Positions 49,899 through 60,466 of a stretch of DNA of 64,000 nucleotides are shown in pieces. This DNA is from Colwellia sp. PAMC 21821 (GTDB lineage Bacteria; Pseudomonadota; Gammaproteobacteria; Enterobacterales; Alteromonadaceae). Both the position numbers and the translations under genes were made by a program. The notes under the pieces were generated by a model that saw only the letters and a list, made by a program, of their open reading frames with translations, made no database searches and was not told the DNA's origin. The stretch covers positions 1,674,001 through 1,738,000 of the forward strand of contig NZ_CP014943.1 in assembly GCF_002077175.1 (NCBI RefSeq), in the 5' to 3' direction. Within the stretch, counting starts at the first letter, position 1; every line of letters begins with the position of its first letter.

Positions 49899-51860
49899 CT
49901 AAACTTCTTCGGCGCAACGATTAACAATATATTCCATTGCTACTTCATCATCAGGGTCTTTATGCGGACTTTGCTCACTGTCTTCAATGATATTGTCGGC
50001 CAAAGAATTTTTATCAATTAAGTTAAAACCTAGTTGTTCAAAGTAGTTTGGAATATAAGTCAGTACAATAATTTTCTGTAGTTGAATTTGATGAGCAAAT
50101 TCTAACAAATATTGCACTAATGCTTGGCCTTGGCCTTGGCTATGTGCGCTTTTATCAATCACAACTGAACGTATTTCAGCGAGTCCCGTTTGATAGATAT
50201 AAAGTGATGCACAACCCACCACAGCACCGTCAACTTCTGCAACAACAAAATTTTGTACGTCATGAATAATATTATCGCGACTACGCGGCAGTATTTCGCC
50301 ACGTTCAGCCCAGTAATCAACTAACGTTGAGATACTGTCAATGTCTGACATTCTTGCTCTGCGAACCGACATAGCAGCCGCACGTTGCGCATTTAAACGT
50401 TGTTTAACTTGTTTTAAGGTTAAGTTAATTTGTGTTTTACTTGGCGCGCCTAAAACTTGCGTATTCAAAGTGTCTTGATTGTCAGATAAAAGATTACCTG
50501 ACTGCACTTCTGCTAAGGCTTTTTCAACTTGCTGACGCGAAGTGCCACCGAGTGCGCCACGTTTATCTAAACAAGACTCTATGGATAAATGTTGATAAAC
50601 ATCTTGCTCGATTCTGTCACTAAATTTTTGTAATTCCGCTATGGTGAAGTCTTCCAATGCGTGGCCAGCGTCGATAGCAGCCAGCACAACTTCACCGACA
50701 ATATGATGCGCTTCACGAAACGGAATATCTTTACTGACAAGGTAGTCAGCAAGCTCAGTCGAGTTAGCATACCCTTGTTGAGCCGCCGCTAAAGTGCGGG
50801 CACGATTTACTGTTAAGCCTTCAGCAACGAGCACCGCCATTTGCATACATTCTTGCCAGGTATCAAGGGCGTCAAATAAGCCTTCTTTGTCTTCTTGCAT
50901 ATCTTTGTTGTAGGCAAGCGGTAAGGCTTTCATTGTCATCATCATACCGGTTAGAGAGCCCATTACTCGGCCCGCTTTTCCACGCAGTAATTCACAAGCA
51001 TCAGGGTTTTTCTTTTGCGGCATTAATGACGAACCTGAGCTGACTAAATCGCTCATTTCAACAAAACCGGCTTCACCTGAATTGTAGAACACCAAGTCTT
51101 CAGCAAAACGCGACAAATGCATCATGCTGATACTGGCGGTCGATAATAATTCAATGACATGATCACGGTCTGAAACTGCATCTAAGCTGTTCAGTGTTGC
51201 ACTGCGAAAACCAAGATTATGAGCTAGTAGCTCACGATCAATAGGATACGCCGTACCTGCCAATGCGCCTGAGCCCAATGGTGAAGTGTCAGCACGATAT
51301 AAAGCGTCTTTTAAACGACCAATATCACGGTTAAACATTTCAACATAAGCCAAACACCAGTGACCAAAGGTAATAGGTTGAGCACGTTGCAAATGGGTAT
51401 AACCTGGCAGCACGGTATTACGTTCACGCTCAGCAAGGTCTAACATTGCTTGTTGTAAATTTACCAAAGCGTAAAGTAAGTCACTACCGGTTTCTTTGCA
51501 CCACAGTTTTAAGTCGGTAGCAACTTGGTCATTACGGCTGCGACCGGTGTGTAACTTCTTACCTAAATCACCGGTTTTTTCGATGAGGTTAATTTCTACC
51601 CAACTGTGAATATCTTCAGCATCCGACAATAAAATTTGCTTCGGATTTTCTTCAACTGACGCCTTTAATTCTAATAATGCCGCTTTTAATTCTTGAAATT
51701 CTGCTTGGCTTAGCACATCAACTGTAGTTAATGCTTCAGCCCAAGCAATTGATCCAACAATGTCTTGCACTGCCATACGATAATCAACAGGTAAAGAGTC
51801 ATTAAACTTTTTAAACTGTACACTCGCTTGCTCTTTAAACCGTCCGCCCCATAATGCCAT
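49899..51860 (-). CDS. argH: Argininosuccinate lyase fused to a GNAT acetyltransferase, ArgH(A)
   Basis: Residues 1 to about 465 are argininosuccinate lyase, which releases fumarate and makes arginine: [32 protein letters not shown] and the signature [12 protein letters not shown] are present. From about residue 497 ([13 protein letters not shown]) a GNAT domain follows, with the acetyl-CoA motif [13 protein letters not shown]; it resembles the short N-acetylglutamate synthase described as ArgH(A) in Moritella and related marine genera. The total of 653 residues compares with about 460 for plain ArgH. It lies between argG and argA. Confidence 0.94.
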   Translation of the reverse strand: MALWGGRFKEQASVQFKKFNDSLPVDYRMAVQDIVGSIAWAEALTTVDVLSQAEFQELKAALLELKASVEENPKQILLSDAEDIHSWVEINLIEKTGDLGKKLHTGRSRNDQVATDLKLWCKETGSDLLYALVNLQQAMLDLAERERNTVLPGYTHLQRAQPITFGHWCLAYVEMFNRDIGRLKDALYRADTSPLGSGALAGTAYPIDRELLAHNLGFRSATLNSLDAVSDRDHVIELLSTASISMMHLSRFAEDLVFYNSGEAGFVEMSDLVSSGSSLMPQKKNPDACELLRGKAGRVMGSLTGMMMTMKALPLAYNKDMQEDKEGLFDALDTWQECMQMAVLVAEGLTVNRARTLAAAQQGYANSTELADYLVSKDIPFREAHHIVGEVVLAAIDAGHALEDFTIAELQKFSDRIEQDVYQHLSIESCLDKRGALGGTSRQQVEKALAEVQSGNLLSDNQDTLNTQVLGAPSKTQINLTLKQVKQRLNAQRAAAMSVRRARMSDIDSISTLVDYWAERGEILPRSRDNIIHDVQNFVVAEVDGAVVGCASLYIYQTGLAEIRSVVIDKSAHSQGQGQALVQYLLEFAHQIQLQKIIVLTYIPNYFEQLGFNLIDKNSLADNIIEDSEQSPHKDPDDEVAMEYIVNRCAEEV

Positions 51861-51882
51861 GGCTAAATTCCTCTACCTTTTT

Positions 51883-53127
51883 TTATTTCTTTTCAGTTAA
51901 TACTGAGTCTGCCTGTTTAAGTGCGGTTATTCTACTTGATAAACTGAACAAACGAATAAAACCTTCTGCATGTTTTTGGTCGTAAACATCATCTGCACCA
52001 AAGGTAGCAAATTCTTCTGAATATAAGCTGTTTGGCGAGCGACGTTGCGTCACTTGTGCCATACCTTTATACATTTTAACAACCACATCACCGGTAACTT
52101 TTTCTGCAAATGACGCTGCTGAAGCAAGTTGCGCTTTCGCAAGCGGCGTAAACCAACGACCGTCATAAATTACGTGTGAGAATTCATGGCCAACAGATTC
52201 ACGATATTTTAGTGATTCTTTGTCTAATATTAAGGTCTCTAAACCTTTGTATGCTGCCATTAAAACAGTACCACCTGGTGTTTCGTAACAACCACGCGAC
52301 TTCATACCGACTAAACGGTTTTCAACAATATCGATACGGCCAACGCCATGGGCAGCGGCTTTTTCGTTCAAATACATTAATGACTGATACGCTGACATTG
52401 GCTTATCATCAACGGCAACTAATTCACCGGCCTCAAAGCTCAACATCACTTTGCCAGCTTCGTCTGGTGCGTCCATTGGATCAACCGTCATGGTCCACAC
52501 TTCTTTTGAAGGCTCACACCAAGGGTCTTCTAACTCACCACCTTCATGTGATATATGCCACGCATTTGCGTCACGGCTATAAATTTTAGTTAACGAAGCT
52601 GCACATGGGATATTACGCTCAGCTAAGTAGTCTAATAAGTCTTCACGTGAAACCATGTTCCACTCACGCCATGGCGCAATAACGGTTAATTGTGGCGCTA
52701 AAGCCGCAAAACAAGCTTCGAAACGTACTTGGTCATTTCCCTTACCGGTACAACCGTGACAAACCGCATCAGCGCCAACTTTTAAGGCAATTTCGATATG
52801 GGCTTTGGCAATCACTGGACGTGCCATTGACGTACCTAATAAATATTGTCCTTCATAAACCGCACCGGTTTTGATAATAGGATAAATATAGTCTTTAACG
52901 TATTCTTCTTTAAGGTCAACGACATAACATTCTGAAGCACCTGACGCGATAGCTTTTTCTTTAATACCAACAAGCTCTTCTTCGCCTTGTCCAACATCAG
53001 CACAAAAAGCCACGACTTCACAACCGTCATAATTCTCTTTTAACCAAGGGATGATTGCAGAGGTGTCTAGACCGCCTGAATACGCCAATACTACTTTTTT
53101 AATGTTTTTCTTTGCTGCTAATGCCAT
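51883..53127 (-). CDS. argG: Argininosuccinate synthase
   Basis: The 414-residue ligase joins citrulline and aspartate using ATP. The P-loop AYSGGLDTS (15-23) and the [13 protein letters not shown] and ESVGHEF regions are the family blocks. The short, non-extended type is usual in Alteromonadales. It precedes argH by 22 bp and follows argF by about 116 bp. Confidence 0.96.
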   Translation of the reverse strand: MALAAKKNIKKVVLAYSGGLDTSAIIPWLKENYDGCEVVAFCADVGQGEEELVGIKEKAIASGASECYVVDLKEEYVKDYIYPIIKTGAVYEGQYLLGTSMARPVIAKAHIEIALKVGADAVCHGCTGKGNDQVRFEACFAALAPQLTVIAPWREWNMVSREDLLDYLAERNIPCAASLTKIYSRDANAWHISHEGGELEDPWCEPSKEVWTMTVDPMDAPDEAGKVMLSFEAGELVAVDDKPMSAYQSLMYLNEKAAAHGVGRIDIVENRLVGMKSRGCYETPGGTVLMAAYKGLETLILDKESLKYRESVGHEFSHVIYDGRWFTPLAKAQLASAASFAEKVTGDVVVKMYKGMAQVTQRRSPNSLYSEEFATFGADDVYDQKHAEGFIRLFSLSSRITALKQADSVLTEKK

Positions 53128-53243
53128 GATTTTATTCCTTCACAATTTTTTATCATCAGTCTAGTCAATAATGAAAAATTGACTAGACTGAAAGGTATTT
53201 TTTAAATTTAATTTGATTCGGCTGTTTTATAAAAACAGCGTGA

Positions 53244-54158
53244 TTAATCTGCTAATAAGCTAACTAACACCGCATTTTGCGCCCACATACGATTTTCAGC
53301 TGACTGAAACGCCACTGACATTTCGCTGTCGAACAACTCGGTGGTAATTTCTTCCTCAAGATGTGCAGGTTGGCAATGCATAACAATACTTGCCCCTGCT
53401 TTAGCCATCAGTTTATGGTTCACTTGATAAGGTTTAAAGGTCGCTAAAATATCAGCAACATTGGTGTTATCACCCATAGATATCCACGTATCTGTGTATA
53501 TTGCGTCTTGTTGCCCTAATGCTGTTATATCCGTGGTTAATAATAGTTTACTACCTGATACTTGGCTAAATTTTAGCGCTTGAGCAAACATTTTATTTTC
53601 AGGACCATAACCTTCTGGACAGACGATAGTAAAATCAACACCTACGATGGCCGCCATCAGCATTAATGAGTTCGAAACATTGTTTGAATCACCAACATAG
53701 GCGAGCTTTACTTTTGTAAGGTCAGGGAAGTTTTCCGCTAGGGTTACAAAATCTGCTAATGCTTGGCACGGGTGATATGCATCACACAAGGCATTAATAA
53801 CCGGGACACTACCATGCTCAGCCAATTGTTCTATCGAGCTATTATTAAAAACACGAGCAACAATTGCGTCGGCATAGCATGAAAGGTTTTTTGCATAATC
53901 GCTGACACGCTCACGCTCACCTAACTTGCCATTTTGTTGGCCTAAATACAGCGCGTGACCACCTAATTTATTAATGCCAATATCAAAACTAACATGCGTT
54001 CTTAATGACGGTTTTTCAAAAATCATCGCGACTGACTTACCCGCTAAAGCCTTACTGTAACGTTCTGGCTTCTGCTTTATATCACGCGCTAAAGCAATGA
54101 GGTCGAGTATTTGTTGTTTAGTTAGCTGATCATCAGCTAAAAAGTGTTCAATGTTCAT
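53244..54158 (-). CDS. argF: Ornithine carbamoyltransferase
   Basis: The 304-residue enzyme makes citrulline from ornithine and carbamoyl phosphate. The ATG at 54158 is preferred over the TTG one codon upstream because AGGAT lies about 10 bases ahead. The carbamoyl phosphate motif is SLRTHVSF, with ARVF, HPCQALADFVT and the ornithine block WISMGD. The usual HCLPA appears as HCQPAHLEEE, a Leu to Gln change next to the catalytic cysteine. It follows argB by about 48 bp. Confidence 0.94.
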   Translation of the reverse strand: MNIEHFLADDQLTKQQILDLIALARDIKQKPERYSKALAGKSVAMIFEKPSLRTHVSFDIGINKLGGHALYLGQQNGKLGERERVSDYAKNLSCYADAIVARVFNNSSIEQLAEHGSVPVINALCDAYHPCQALADFVTLAENFPDLTKVKLAYVGDSNNVSNSLMLMAAIVGVDFTIVCPEGYGPENKMFAQALKFSQVSGSKLLLTTDITALGQQDAIYTDTWISMGDNTNVADILATFKPYQVNHKLMAKAGASIVMHCQPAHLEEEITTELFDSEMSVAFQSAENRMWAQNAVLVSLLAD

Positions 54159-54206
54159 CAAAATTATATCCTGGGCAAAAATGCGTTAGCAACGTGTGGT
54201 ATCAAA

Positions 54207-54998
54207 TTAACTACCACTAGGTTGTATACGAGTGCCAATACTGGCACCGTTGAGCAATTCGACAATTTGCTCTGGCGATTGCCAACTGGCAACCGCGATA
54301 CTTCGTCGTAACTTATTCGCCGCTTGTAATGCTGCATTGACTTTTGCGGTCATGCCTCCGGCAATAACACCGCTATTAATAAGTGCTTCGGCTTGCTCAC
54401 CATTAAGTGAACTTAAATATTCACCCGTTGCGCCTTTAACGCCATTGACATCAGTTAACAATAACAACTCAGCATTGAGTAGCTGGCATATTGCAACGGC
54501 GGCGTCATCAGCGTTCACATTGACTAACTCACCATTTTCCAATGCTCCAATGGATGAGACAATAGGTAAAAAGTTGGCTTTTAATAACGTATCTAATAAT
54601 GCGCTACTAAAAGGCTTAGGTACACCGACTTGTCCTAAACCTAAGGGGCTTAATTGACACTGTACCATTTGTCCGTCAGTCAGCGACAAGCCTACAGCGG
54701 GTAATTTTAAACTTGCCGCACTCGCGACAATCGCCTTATTAACACTTCCCGCAAGTGCGCCACTAATAATCGGCATTTGCGCTTTCGGCGTTACCCGTAA
54801 ACCGTGCTTCTTCTCGGTAACAAATCCGGCTTGGGTCAGCATTTCATCAACGACACAACCACCACCGTGCACAATCACTACCGGTTGCTCTTTCAAACTA
54901 GCAATTACTTTTAATAGCGCGGTTAAAGCCGATGTATTACCTTGGTTGTAGCCATCTAAAATAGCCCCACCAATTTTTATCACAACAGGCTTTTTCAT
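54207..54998 (-). CDS. argB: Acetylglutamate kinase
   Basis: The 263-residue kinase phosphorylates N-acetylglutamate. The start KKPVVIKIGGAIL, the glycine pair VIVHGGGCVVDEML, NVNADDAAVAIC and AGGMTAKVNAAL are the amino-acid-kinase blocks. It is the short, arginine-insensitive type, consistent with feedback acting on the acetylglutamate synthases. It overlaps argC by 4 bases. Confidence 0.95.
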   Translation of the reverse strand: MKKPVVIKIGGAILDGYNQGNTSALTALLKVIASLKEQPVVIVHGGGCVVDEMLTQAGFVTEKKHGLRVTPKAQMPIISGALAGSVNKAIVASAASLKLPAVGLSLTDGQMVQCQLSPLGLGQVGVPKPFSSALLDTLLKANFLPIVSSIGALENGELVNVNADDAAVAICQLLNAELLLLTDVNGVKGATGEYLSSLNGEQAEALINSGVIAGGMTAKVNAALQAANKLRRSIAVASWQSPEQIVELLNGASIGTRIQPSGS

Positions 54999-56035
54999 AA
55001 ATCTCTCCCTGGCATCAACAAGCTATATTCACTCGGTAAACCTAAGCTAATATTAGCGCATTGTATTGCTTGCGACGCGGCACCTTTTAATAGGTTATCA
55101 ATGGCGCAACTGACAACTACAACGTGCTTATCTTCGTCTACCTGCCAATGTACATCAGCAAATGGCGTATGAGCGACATTGTCAATTTTAGGCCAAGTAT
55201 TCACTATTCTTACCAAAGGAGTGTTTTGATAGGCTTGTATAAAGGCTTCATCGACTTGTTGACTGGTCACTTCAGGCTTTAACTGTAATGTTATCGTCAC
55301 TAATAAGCCACGTTTATAAGGCGCTAAATGCGGATTAAAGATAACCTCAGCATTGGCTTCTTGGCTAATTTCAGGCTGATGTCTGTGTTGTAGAATATTG
55401 TACGGCGTTAAGCTCACTTCACAAAAACTGGTGGCTAAAGATGCTTTACGACCCGCCCCCGTAACACCACTGATACCATTAACAACAATTAACGAGTTTT
55501 CTTGATGAAGTGCATTACTGGTGATGGGTTTTAACGACAATAGGCTCGCGGTTGGATAACAACCCGGCACAGCTATGAGATCACTCGCAGCAATTTCATT
55601 GGCTTGCCATTCAGCTAAACCATACTGAGCTTGTTGAAGTGCTTTTAATGATTGATGTTCAAAACCGTAATGTATTGGGTATTGCGTAGCGTCTTTTAAG
55701 CGAAAGCCACCAGACAAATCGAAGACTTTAATACCTTGATCAATAAAGGCTTGTGCCCATTGAGCACTGAATTCATGAGGGGTGGCGAAAAAAACCGCAT
55801 CAATACCATGTTCAGATGAACTAATATGTTGCTCAAACCAATGCGGCGAAAAAGAATGCAGGGGTACTGCACAAATCCCCTGCCAGCGAGCATGCAACTG
55901 TTCAAAAGTTTTACCACTAGAAGTGCTATTTTCAGACACTAACAGATGTTGAATTGATATTTTATTGTGTTGCGTTAACAAACCAATTAATTCAGCACCT
56001 ACATAACCACTTGCACCAATAACTATGACGTTCAT
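54995..56035 (-). CDS. argC: N-acetyl-gamma-glutamyl-phosphate reductase
   Basis: The start MNVIVIGASGYVGAEL at 56035 fits the family; the frame is open 18 codons further upstream, but that extension has no match to the family. The product is 346 residues. The NADP motif is GASGYVGAE (6-14), and the catalytic Cys is in VPGCYPTAS. It is the first gene of the operon and is divergent from argE. Confidence 0.94.
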   Translation of the reverse strand: MNVIVIGASGYVGAELIGLLTQHNKISIQHLLVSENSTSSGKTFEQLHARWQGICAVPLHSFSPHWFEQHISSSEHGIDAVFFATPHEFSAQWAQAFIDQGIKVFDLSGGFRLKDATQYPIHYGFEHQSLKALQQAQYGLAEWQANEIAASDLIAVPGCYPTASLLSLKPITSNALHQENSLIVVNGISGVTGAGRKASLATSFCEVSLTPYNILQHRHQPEISQEANAEVIFNPHLAPYKRGLLVTITLQLKPEVTSQQVDEAFIQAYQNTPLVRIVNTWPKIDNVAHTPFADVHWQVDEDKHVVVVSCAIDNLLKGAASQAIQCANISLGLPSEYSLLMPGRDL

Positions 56036-56344
56036 TTGCTTACCATTATATTTACGATTAGAAATTACAACGGCTATTGTTATTAACACGCAAATTTTGT
56101 AATTCTATTCAACTTTGACTAATGACCTTCTAGCGATTAAAACATAACACCTGCTAGAAAATTATGACTACTAATACCTAATATTTACTCTATCGTCGTC
56201 GGTTAGTTGAATTCATTACAAACATTTTCATAGTGTGATTAAATTAGGCTATTTACATTGTGAATGTTAAAGTATCACCATATAACTAGTTATGCAACTA
56301 AATAGCATAACTACCCATGAATTAATTTTAGGTTGTTAAATATA
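56036..56344. promoter_or_regulatory. Divergent argC/argE control region
   Basis: About 309 bp between the divergent arg genes. Candidate ArgR sites (consensus half-site TGAAT/ATTCA) are TTGAATTCATTACA (56207-56220) and a TTATGC/GCATAA inverted repeat with a 9-base spacer (about 56290-56310); ATAACTAGTTAT lies just before the latter. None is a full match, so these are suggestions. The bipolar arrangement with ArgR control is known in related genera. Confidence 0.4.
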
Positions 56345-57505
56345 ATGAAAAATACACATCAAAAACTGCCCAACTTTACCCAAGCTATTACTCAGCTAAT
56401 CGCACAACCAAGTATCAGTTCATCACAAGCTAGCTGGGATCAAAGTAACGAAAGTGTAATAACCTTACTAGCAACTTGGTTTGAAACACTTGGCTTTACT
56501 ATCACTATCCAAGCAGTTCCAAAGGTTAAAGGTAAATTTAACCTGCTAGCTAAGTTGGGTACTGGCGACGGTGGCCTATTACTCGCAGGCCATAGTGACA
56601 CAGTACCATTTGATGAAAATCGCTGGTTATCCGATCCTTTAAAAGTTACCGATAATGATAATAAGCTGTTTGGTCTTGGTAGCTGTGACATGAAAGGCTT
56701 TTTTGCTTTTATCTTGCAAGTTTGTCAGCAAATAGATTTAAAATTATTAAAGAAACCACTATATATTTTAGCCACTGCGGATGAAGAAACCACCATGGCA
56801 GGCGCGAGATTTTTTGCTAATAGCGGGGTAATTAAGCCTGATGTAGCTATTATAGGTGAGCCGACAAACTTAGTACCCGTGATTATGCATAAAGGCCATA
56901 TGTCGCATAAAATTAGTATTAAGGGTCAAGCTGGCCATTCAAGTAAGCCTGCCAGTGGCGTCAATGCTATTGAGATCATGTACCAAGTCATTAGCGAATT
57001 ATTCAAACTGAGAGAAAAGCTTAATCTTAGTTATCAAAATGAAGCTTTTGATGTTCAAACGCCAACAATGAACTTAGGCGCAATTCATGGTGGCGATAAT
57101 GCCAATAGAATATGTGGTCATTGTGAGCTAGATATTGATATGCGTTCTTTACCTGGCATGAAAGACGAAGAGTTAGTTTCTTGGTTATCAAAAGCATTGC
57201 AACCCATCGCAGAAGAATATCCTGGGCGCCTAACCATTAATGAACTTGATCCAAGCTCTCCTAGCTTTCAGCAATCAGTTGACAGTGACTTAGTTCTAAC
57301 CGCTGAAAAGCTTTCAGGTCATAGTTGCTGCGCAGTAAACTACGCGACAGAAGCGCCTTTTATTCAGCAACTGGGTTGCCAAACGATCGTTTTGGGGCCA
57401 GGTTCGATTGATCAAGCGCATCAGCCTAATGAATATTTAGCCCATAGTGAAATTAATAAAACTGAGGTATTGCTGACTAAATTAATTCATCATTATTGTT
57501 TTTGA
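56345..57505 (+). CDS. argE: Acetylornithine deacetylase
   Basis: The 386-residue M20 metallopeptidase-fold enzyme removes the acetyl group from N-acetylornithine. Metal and catalytic residues lie in LLLAGHSDTVPFDE, GLGSCDMKGFFAF and ATADEETTMAGARFF. The dimerisation (lid) domain follows with HKGHMSHKISIKGQAGHSSKP. The ATG at 56345 is preferred to the TTG four codons upstream. It is divergent from the argCBFGH-argA operon and completes the acetylated part of the pathway. Confidence 0.95.
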   Translation: MKNTHQKLPNFTQAITQLIAQPSISSSQASWDQSNESVITLLATWFETLGFTITIQAVPKVKGKFNLLAKLGTGDGGLLLAGHSDTVPFDENRWLSDPLKVTDNDNKLFGLGSCDMKGFFAFILQVCQQIDLKLLKKPLYILATADEETTMAGARFFANSGVIKPDVAIIGEPTNLVPVIMHKGHMSHKISIKGQAGHSSKPASGVNAIEIMYQVISELFKLREKLNLSYQNEAFDVQTPTMNLGAIHGGDNANRICGHCELDIDMRSLPGMKDEELVSWLSKALQPIAEEYPGRLTINELDPSSPSFQQSVDSDLVLTAEKLSGHSCCAVNYATEAPFIQQLGCQTIVLGPGSIDQAHQPNEYLAHSEINKTEVLLTKLIHHYCF

Positions 57506-57510
57506 TCAGC

Positions 57511-57538
57511 CGAAAAAGGGGCTGCGTTGATGCAGCCC
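57511..57538 (-). terminator. Terminator of the 482-residue gene
   Basis: GGGCTGC (57519-57525) and GCAGCCC (57532-57538) form a 7 bp stem; on the minus strand it is followed by CCTTTTTCGG. It may also slow transcription from argE, whose stop is 14 bp away, but the T run favours the minus strand. Confidence 0.75.
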
Positions 57539-57575
57539 TATGTCTCACTAAAATTTGACTAGTCGCTAATGAAGT

Positions 57576-59024
57576 TTAGCGGATGCGATTCCAAAGCTTT
57601 TGGTTCACCTTTTTTGTGAAGAATTCTTCTGGCTGCCAACAACGCGGCAATAAATCCAACTCTTTTCGTTCGAGGTAATTTGATGATAACAACTCTAAAA
57701 TTTCATTTAGCCTTTCCTTATTTATGCTAGAAAACTCTCTCGCCGTTTCTACAAAATAAAGATTATTAGTTTTTTTAACAACTAAATCATGACCATGACC
57801 AATAAATGTTAACTGCCTAGTGGCTATCCGGCAAATGGGTTCATTCGGTACATCAGGATATAGTTGGGTCACAATCGCATATTCGTAACGTGCGTCTTGA
57901 TCATTATCATTGGGGATGTAAATAACGCCAAATCCTTGCGGAAAATCACCCGTTATTTGATATAGGCTGTCAACAACGCTTCGGCAACAATTGCCGCGTT
58001 CCGCGTTCTGGTATAGGGCTTGATAAACTTTAGGTAATAATTTGTAGTTATAGTTATCTTTGGTAGATAAAACTATAGCAGTATATATTTGTGGTATTTT
58101 TAAGAGATTACCAACACCTAGCTTGGGTTGAATACTGCTCTTTAATAGTTGTTTTACAAATCGAAGTTTATTAGTTTCGACTTTATTAAATGTGTCTCTC
58201 TCTTCTTTAGAGTTACCAACATATATTACAACACCGATGCCATTAATCAGGTACTTAATAGTTTCTCGATAATTTATCTGCAGTAAAGTTTTACGCTCTT
58301 CTACTGTTAAAGCGCGAAACATGCTTTTCTTACCGTCGACGCCATGCATTATTTTCTGTGCATCGGGATGGTAATTACCAATATCTTGTAAAATAGCAGC
58401 CATCAGCATAGGAATTTTTACATGATCGACGAATTCAAGGTAAGCCGCTTCGTTCTCGGTCCGTAATTCTTTATAATTATAATCTGAAATTTTAGATAAC
58501 TCTTTAGCGAGATACGCTCCTGATGAAAGAGTTTTTAAACAGATTTGATCGAGTAACCTTAATACCAGCACACCTCTGTATAAGGGTTTATTGCGCTCAT
58601 TTGCAAAGGCAACTTTGCTCCCTTCTGTTGGAGATATTAGCTGAATAGTCCCCAATAGCTCCGCAGATTTTTTGTTAGTTTCTGCACTGGTTTCGCCTTC
58701 ACAAAGCTCGATAATATCACGACATATCAGCTGTAAGTGTTGCGCGCGACTATTGCTTTCTAAACGTAACTCTTGCAAGCTATCACGCTGTTCACATTCA
58801 AGATTATCAAGTTTCGCTTTGCTTCGGTCGTCATTAATTTTAGCTAATCTTACAATATCTTGATTAAGTTTTTCGAGTTTTTGGTGTGAGGATTGTTCTA
58901 GCTCGTAATAGGTAATAGCTCTTTCTAATACAGAGTCTTTTAAAGTACTACGCCCATAAATTTTACTTAATAAAACTTTTACTTTAGCAGTAAAATTTGT
59001 ATCACCAGTTAAATGTTTCGACAT
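57576..59024 (-). CDS. Conserved-looking protein of unknown function (482 residues)
   Basis: The protein was not recognised. It has no signal peptide or membrane segment. Residues about 45-100 are strongly charged and heptad-like (a probable coiled coil: YYELEQSSHQKLEKLNQDIV and on). A hydrophobic helix-rich part follows at about 155-270, with the segment MLMAAILQDIGNYHPDAQ that recalls a degenerate HD motif (Gln in place of His), though this is weak. The C-terminal third is mixed strand and helix, with YAIVTQLYP and TRQLTFIGHGHDLVV. GGAA precedes the ATG. It is monocistronic between argE and the DUF2970 gene, with a terminator. Confidence 0.7.
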   Translation of the reverse strand: MSKHLTGDTNFTAKVKVLLSKIYGRSTLKDSVLERAITYYELEQSSHQKLEKLNQDIVRLAKINDDRSKAKLDNLECEQRDSLQELRLESNSRAQHLQLICRDIIELCEGETSAETNKKSAELLGTIQLISPTEGSKVAFANERNKPLYRGVLVLRLLDQICLKTLSSGAYLAKELSKISDYNYKELRTENEAAYLEFVDHVKIPMLMAAILQDIGNYHPDAQKIMHGVDGKKSMFRALTVEERKTLLQINYRETIKYLINGIGVVIYVGNSKEERDTFNKVETNKLRFVKQLLKSSIQPKLGVGNLLKIPQIYTAIVLSTKDNYNYKLLPKVYQALYQNAERGNCCRSVVDSLYQITGDFPQGFGVIYIPNDNDQDARYEYAIVTQLYPDVPNEPICRIATRQLTFIGHGHDLVVKKTNNLYFVETAREFSSINKERLNEILELLSSNYLERKELDLLPRCWQPEEFFTKKVNQKLWNRIR

Positions 59025-59298
59025 GAATTCCGTTCATATAAAGAATACCAATAGGTATCATGCTAAAAGGGAGCAATTTTTTAGCCATTGCTTGAGTGTT
59101 AAATCACGTTATTTAATTATTCGGAACAATAGCAACATTAAGCAAATTAATTTAAATATCAATATAAATGTAGCTAATTAAATGTAATTTTACAAAATGT
59201 TATTAAATTAGCAACACTTGATCGCCACTCCGCATTAGAACATACTGATTATACTCTGATGCGATAATAATTTATCAAACTGGCAATTAAGGATAATG

Positions 59299-59490
59299 AT
59301 GGCTTCAAACAACTTTAAAGAAACACTAAAAAGTGTTGGTGCTGCTTTTTTTGGTGTTCAAAGTGATAAAAATAGAGAACGCGATTTTACCCAAGGAAAA
59401 TTTAGTCACTTTATTATTGCCGGCTTAATTGCCGTGGTATTATTTATAGGCTCGTTAATTGCTATCGTTAGTCTCGTTTTACCCAGCTAA
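59299..59490 (+). CDS. DUF2970 family small membrane protein
   Basis: The product is 63 residues from the second of two adjacent ATGs (AAGGA is 5 bases upstream of it). The soluble N-terminal part (KETLKSVGAAFFGVQSDKNR, then RDFTQGK) is followed by one membrane helix (FIIAGLIAVVLFIGSLIAIV). The FFGVQS-RDF wording is the DUF2970 signature of Gammaproteobacteria. The function is unknown. It is convergent with dam. Confidence 0.85.
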   Translation: MASNNFKETLKSVGAAFFGVQSDKNRERDFTQGKFSHFIIAGLIAVVLFIGSLIAIVSLVLPS

Positions 59491-59571
59491 TTTCATTTTA
59501 TATGCCGCTAACGTTAAACACGAATAACGGTCCAATTTATCAGCTCATGCTTGTGAATCGCTCTTTTATAG

Positions 59572-60387
59572 TTAATAAAGTGCTAGAAGCTCTGACACTT
59601 TATTGCGTTTATCACCTTTTTGGCTAATCGTTCGAGACACTTCTATTGAATGTTGGTTTTTAGCATGTTCATAGATCTTTCGCGTCCAGATAGTATCGTG
59701 GTTACTGATTAACACGGATATTTTACGATTTTTTGTTACTTCCTCGGCTGCATTAGCCAAATCTGCTTGTTCATCTAATCCAAAGCCATTACCTGAATAG
59801 CTGGTAAAACTTGCTGTTTTACTTAAAGGCACATAAGGAGGATCGCAATAAATGACATCACCAGTCTTTGCATGCGCAAAGGTCTGTCGATAACTATCAC
59901 AAATAAATACCGCCTTTTCCGCTTTTTGAGCAAAGTAGATAAGTTCAGCTTCAGGGAAATAAGGTCGTTTATATTTTCCAAATGGCACATTATAGCCACC
60001 AGACTTGTTATATCGGCAAAGACCATTGTAACCATGACGGTTCATATAGAGAAAAACTAAAGATCTAAAATAAGGATCTGAGCTTTCATTAAATTCTTTA
60101 CGTAATTGATAATACTTTTCTGCTTGGTTATTTTCAGGCGAAAAAAAACGTCGCGCATCAGCAATAAATTTCTCAGGTGTGCGTTGAACAATGCGATAAA
60201 GGTTAACGAGGTCTTGATTAATGTCACTGAGTAAGTATTCGTCATAATCGCTATTAAGAAATACCGACCCTGCACCAACAAAAGGTTCAATTAGACGGTT
60301 ACCCGTTGGCAACATAGAATTTATGACATCGGTTAGCGCGTATTTACCACCCGCCCATTTTAAAAACGCTCGATGTTTTTTCTTCAT
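59572..60387 (-). CDS. dam: DNA adenine methylase (GATC)
   Basis: The 271-residue N6-adenine methyltransferase marks GATC for mismatch repair and replication control. The SAM motif is FLKWAGGK (8-15) with EPFVGAGSVFLN, and the catalytic motif is DPPYVPLS. FTSYSGNGFGLDEQ is the usual DNA-contact segment. It is 79 bp after damX, in the classical aroK-aroB-damX-dam order. Confidence 0.96.
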   Translation of the reverse strand: MKKKHRAFLKWAGGKYALTDVINSMLPTGNRLIEPFVGAGSVFLNSDYDEYLLSDINQDLVNLYRIVQRTPEKFIADARRFFSPENNQAEKYYQLRKEFNESSDPYFRSLVFLYMNRHGYNGLCRYNKSGGYNVPFGKYKRPYFPEAELIYFAQKAEKAVFICDSYRQTFAHAKTGDVIYCDPPYVPLSKTASFTSYSGNGFGLDEQADLANAAEEVTKNRKISVLISNHDTIWTRKIYEHAKNQHSIEVSRTISQKGDKRNKVSELLALY

Positions 60388-60466
60388 GGCACCTACAAAC
60401 TCTAAAATTTAACATCAGATGCTTAACACCTGAAAAGTAAGCGGGGATTGTATCCTGAATCAGCCT

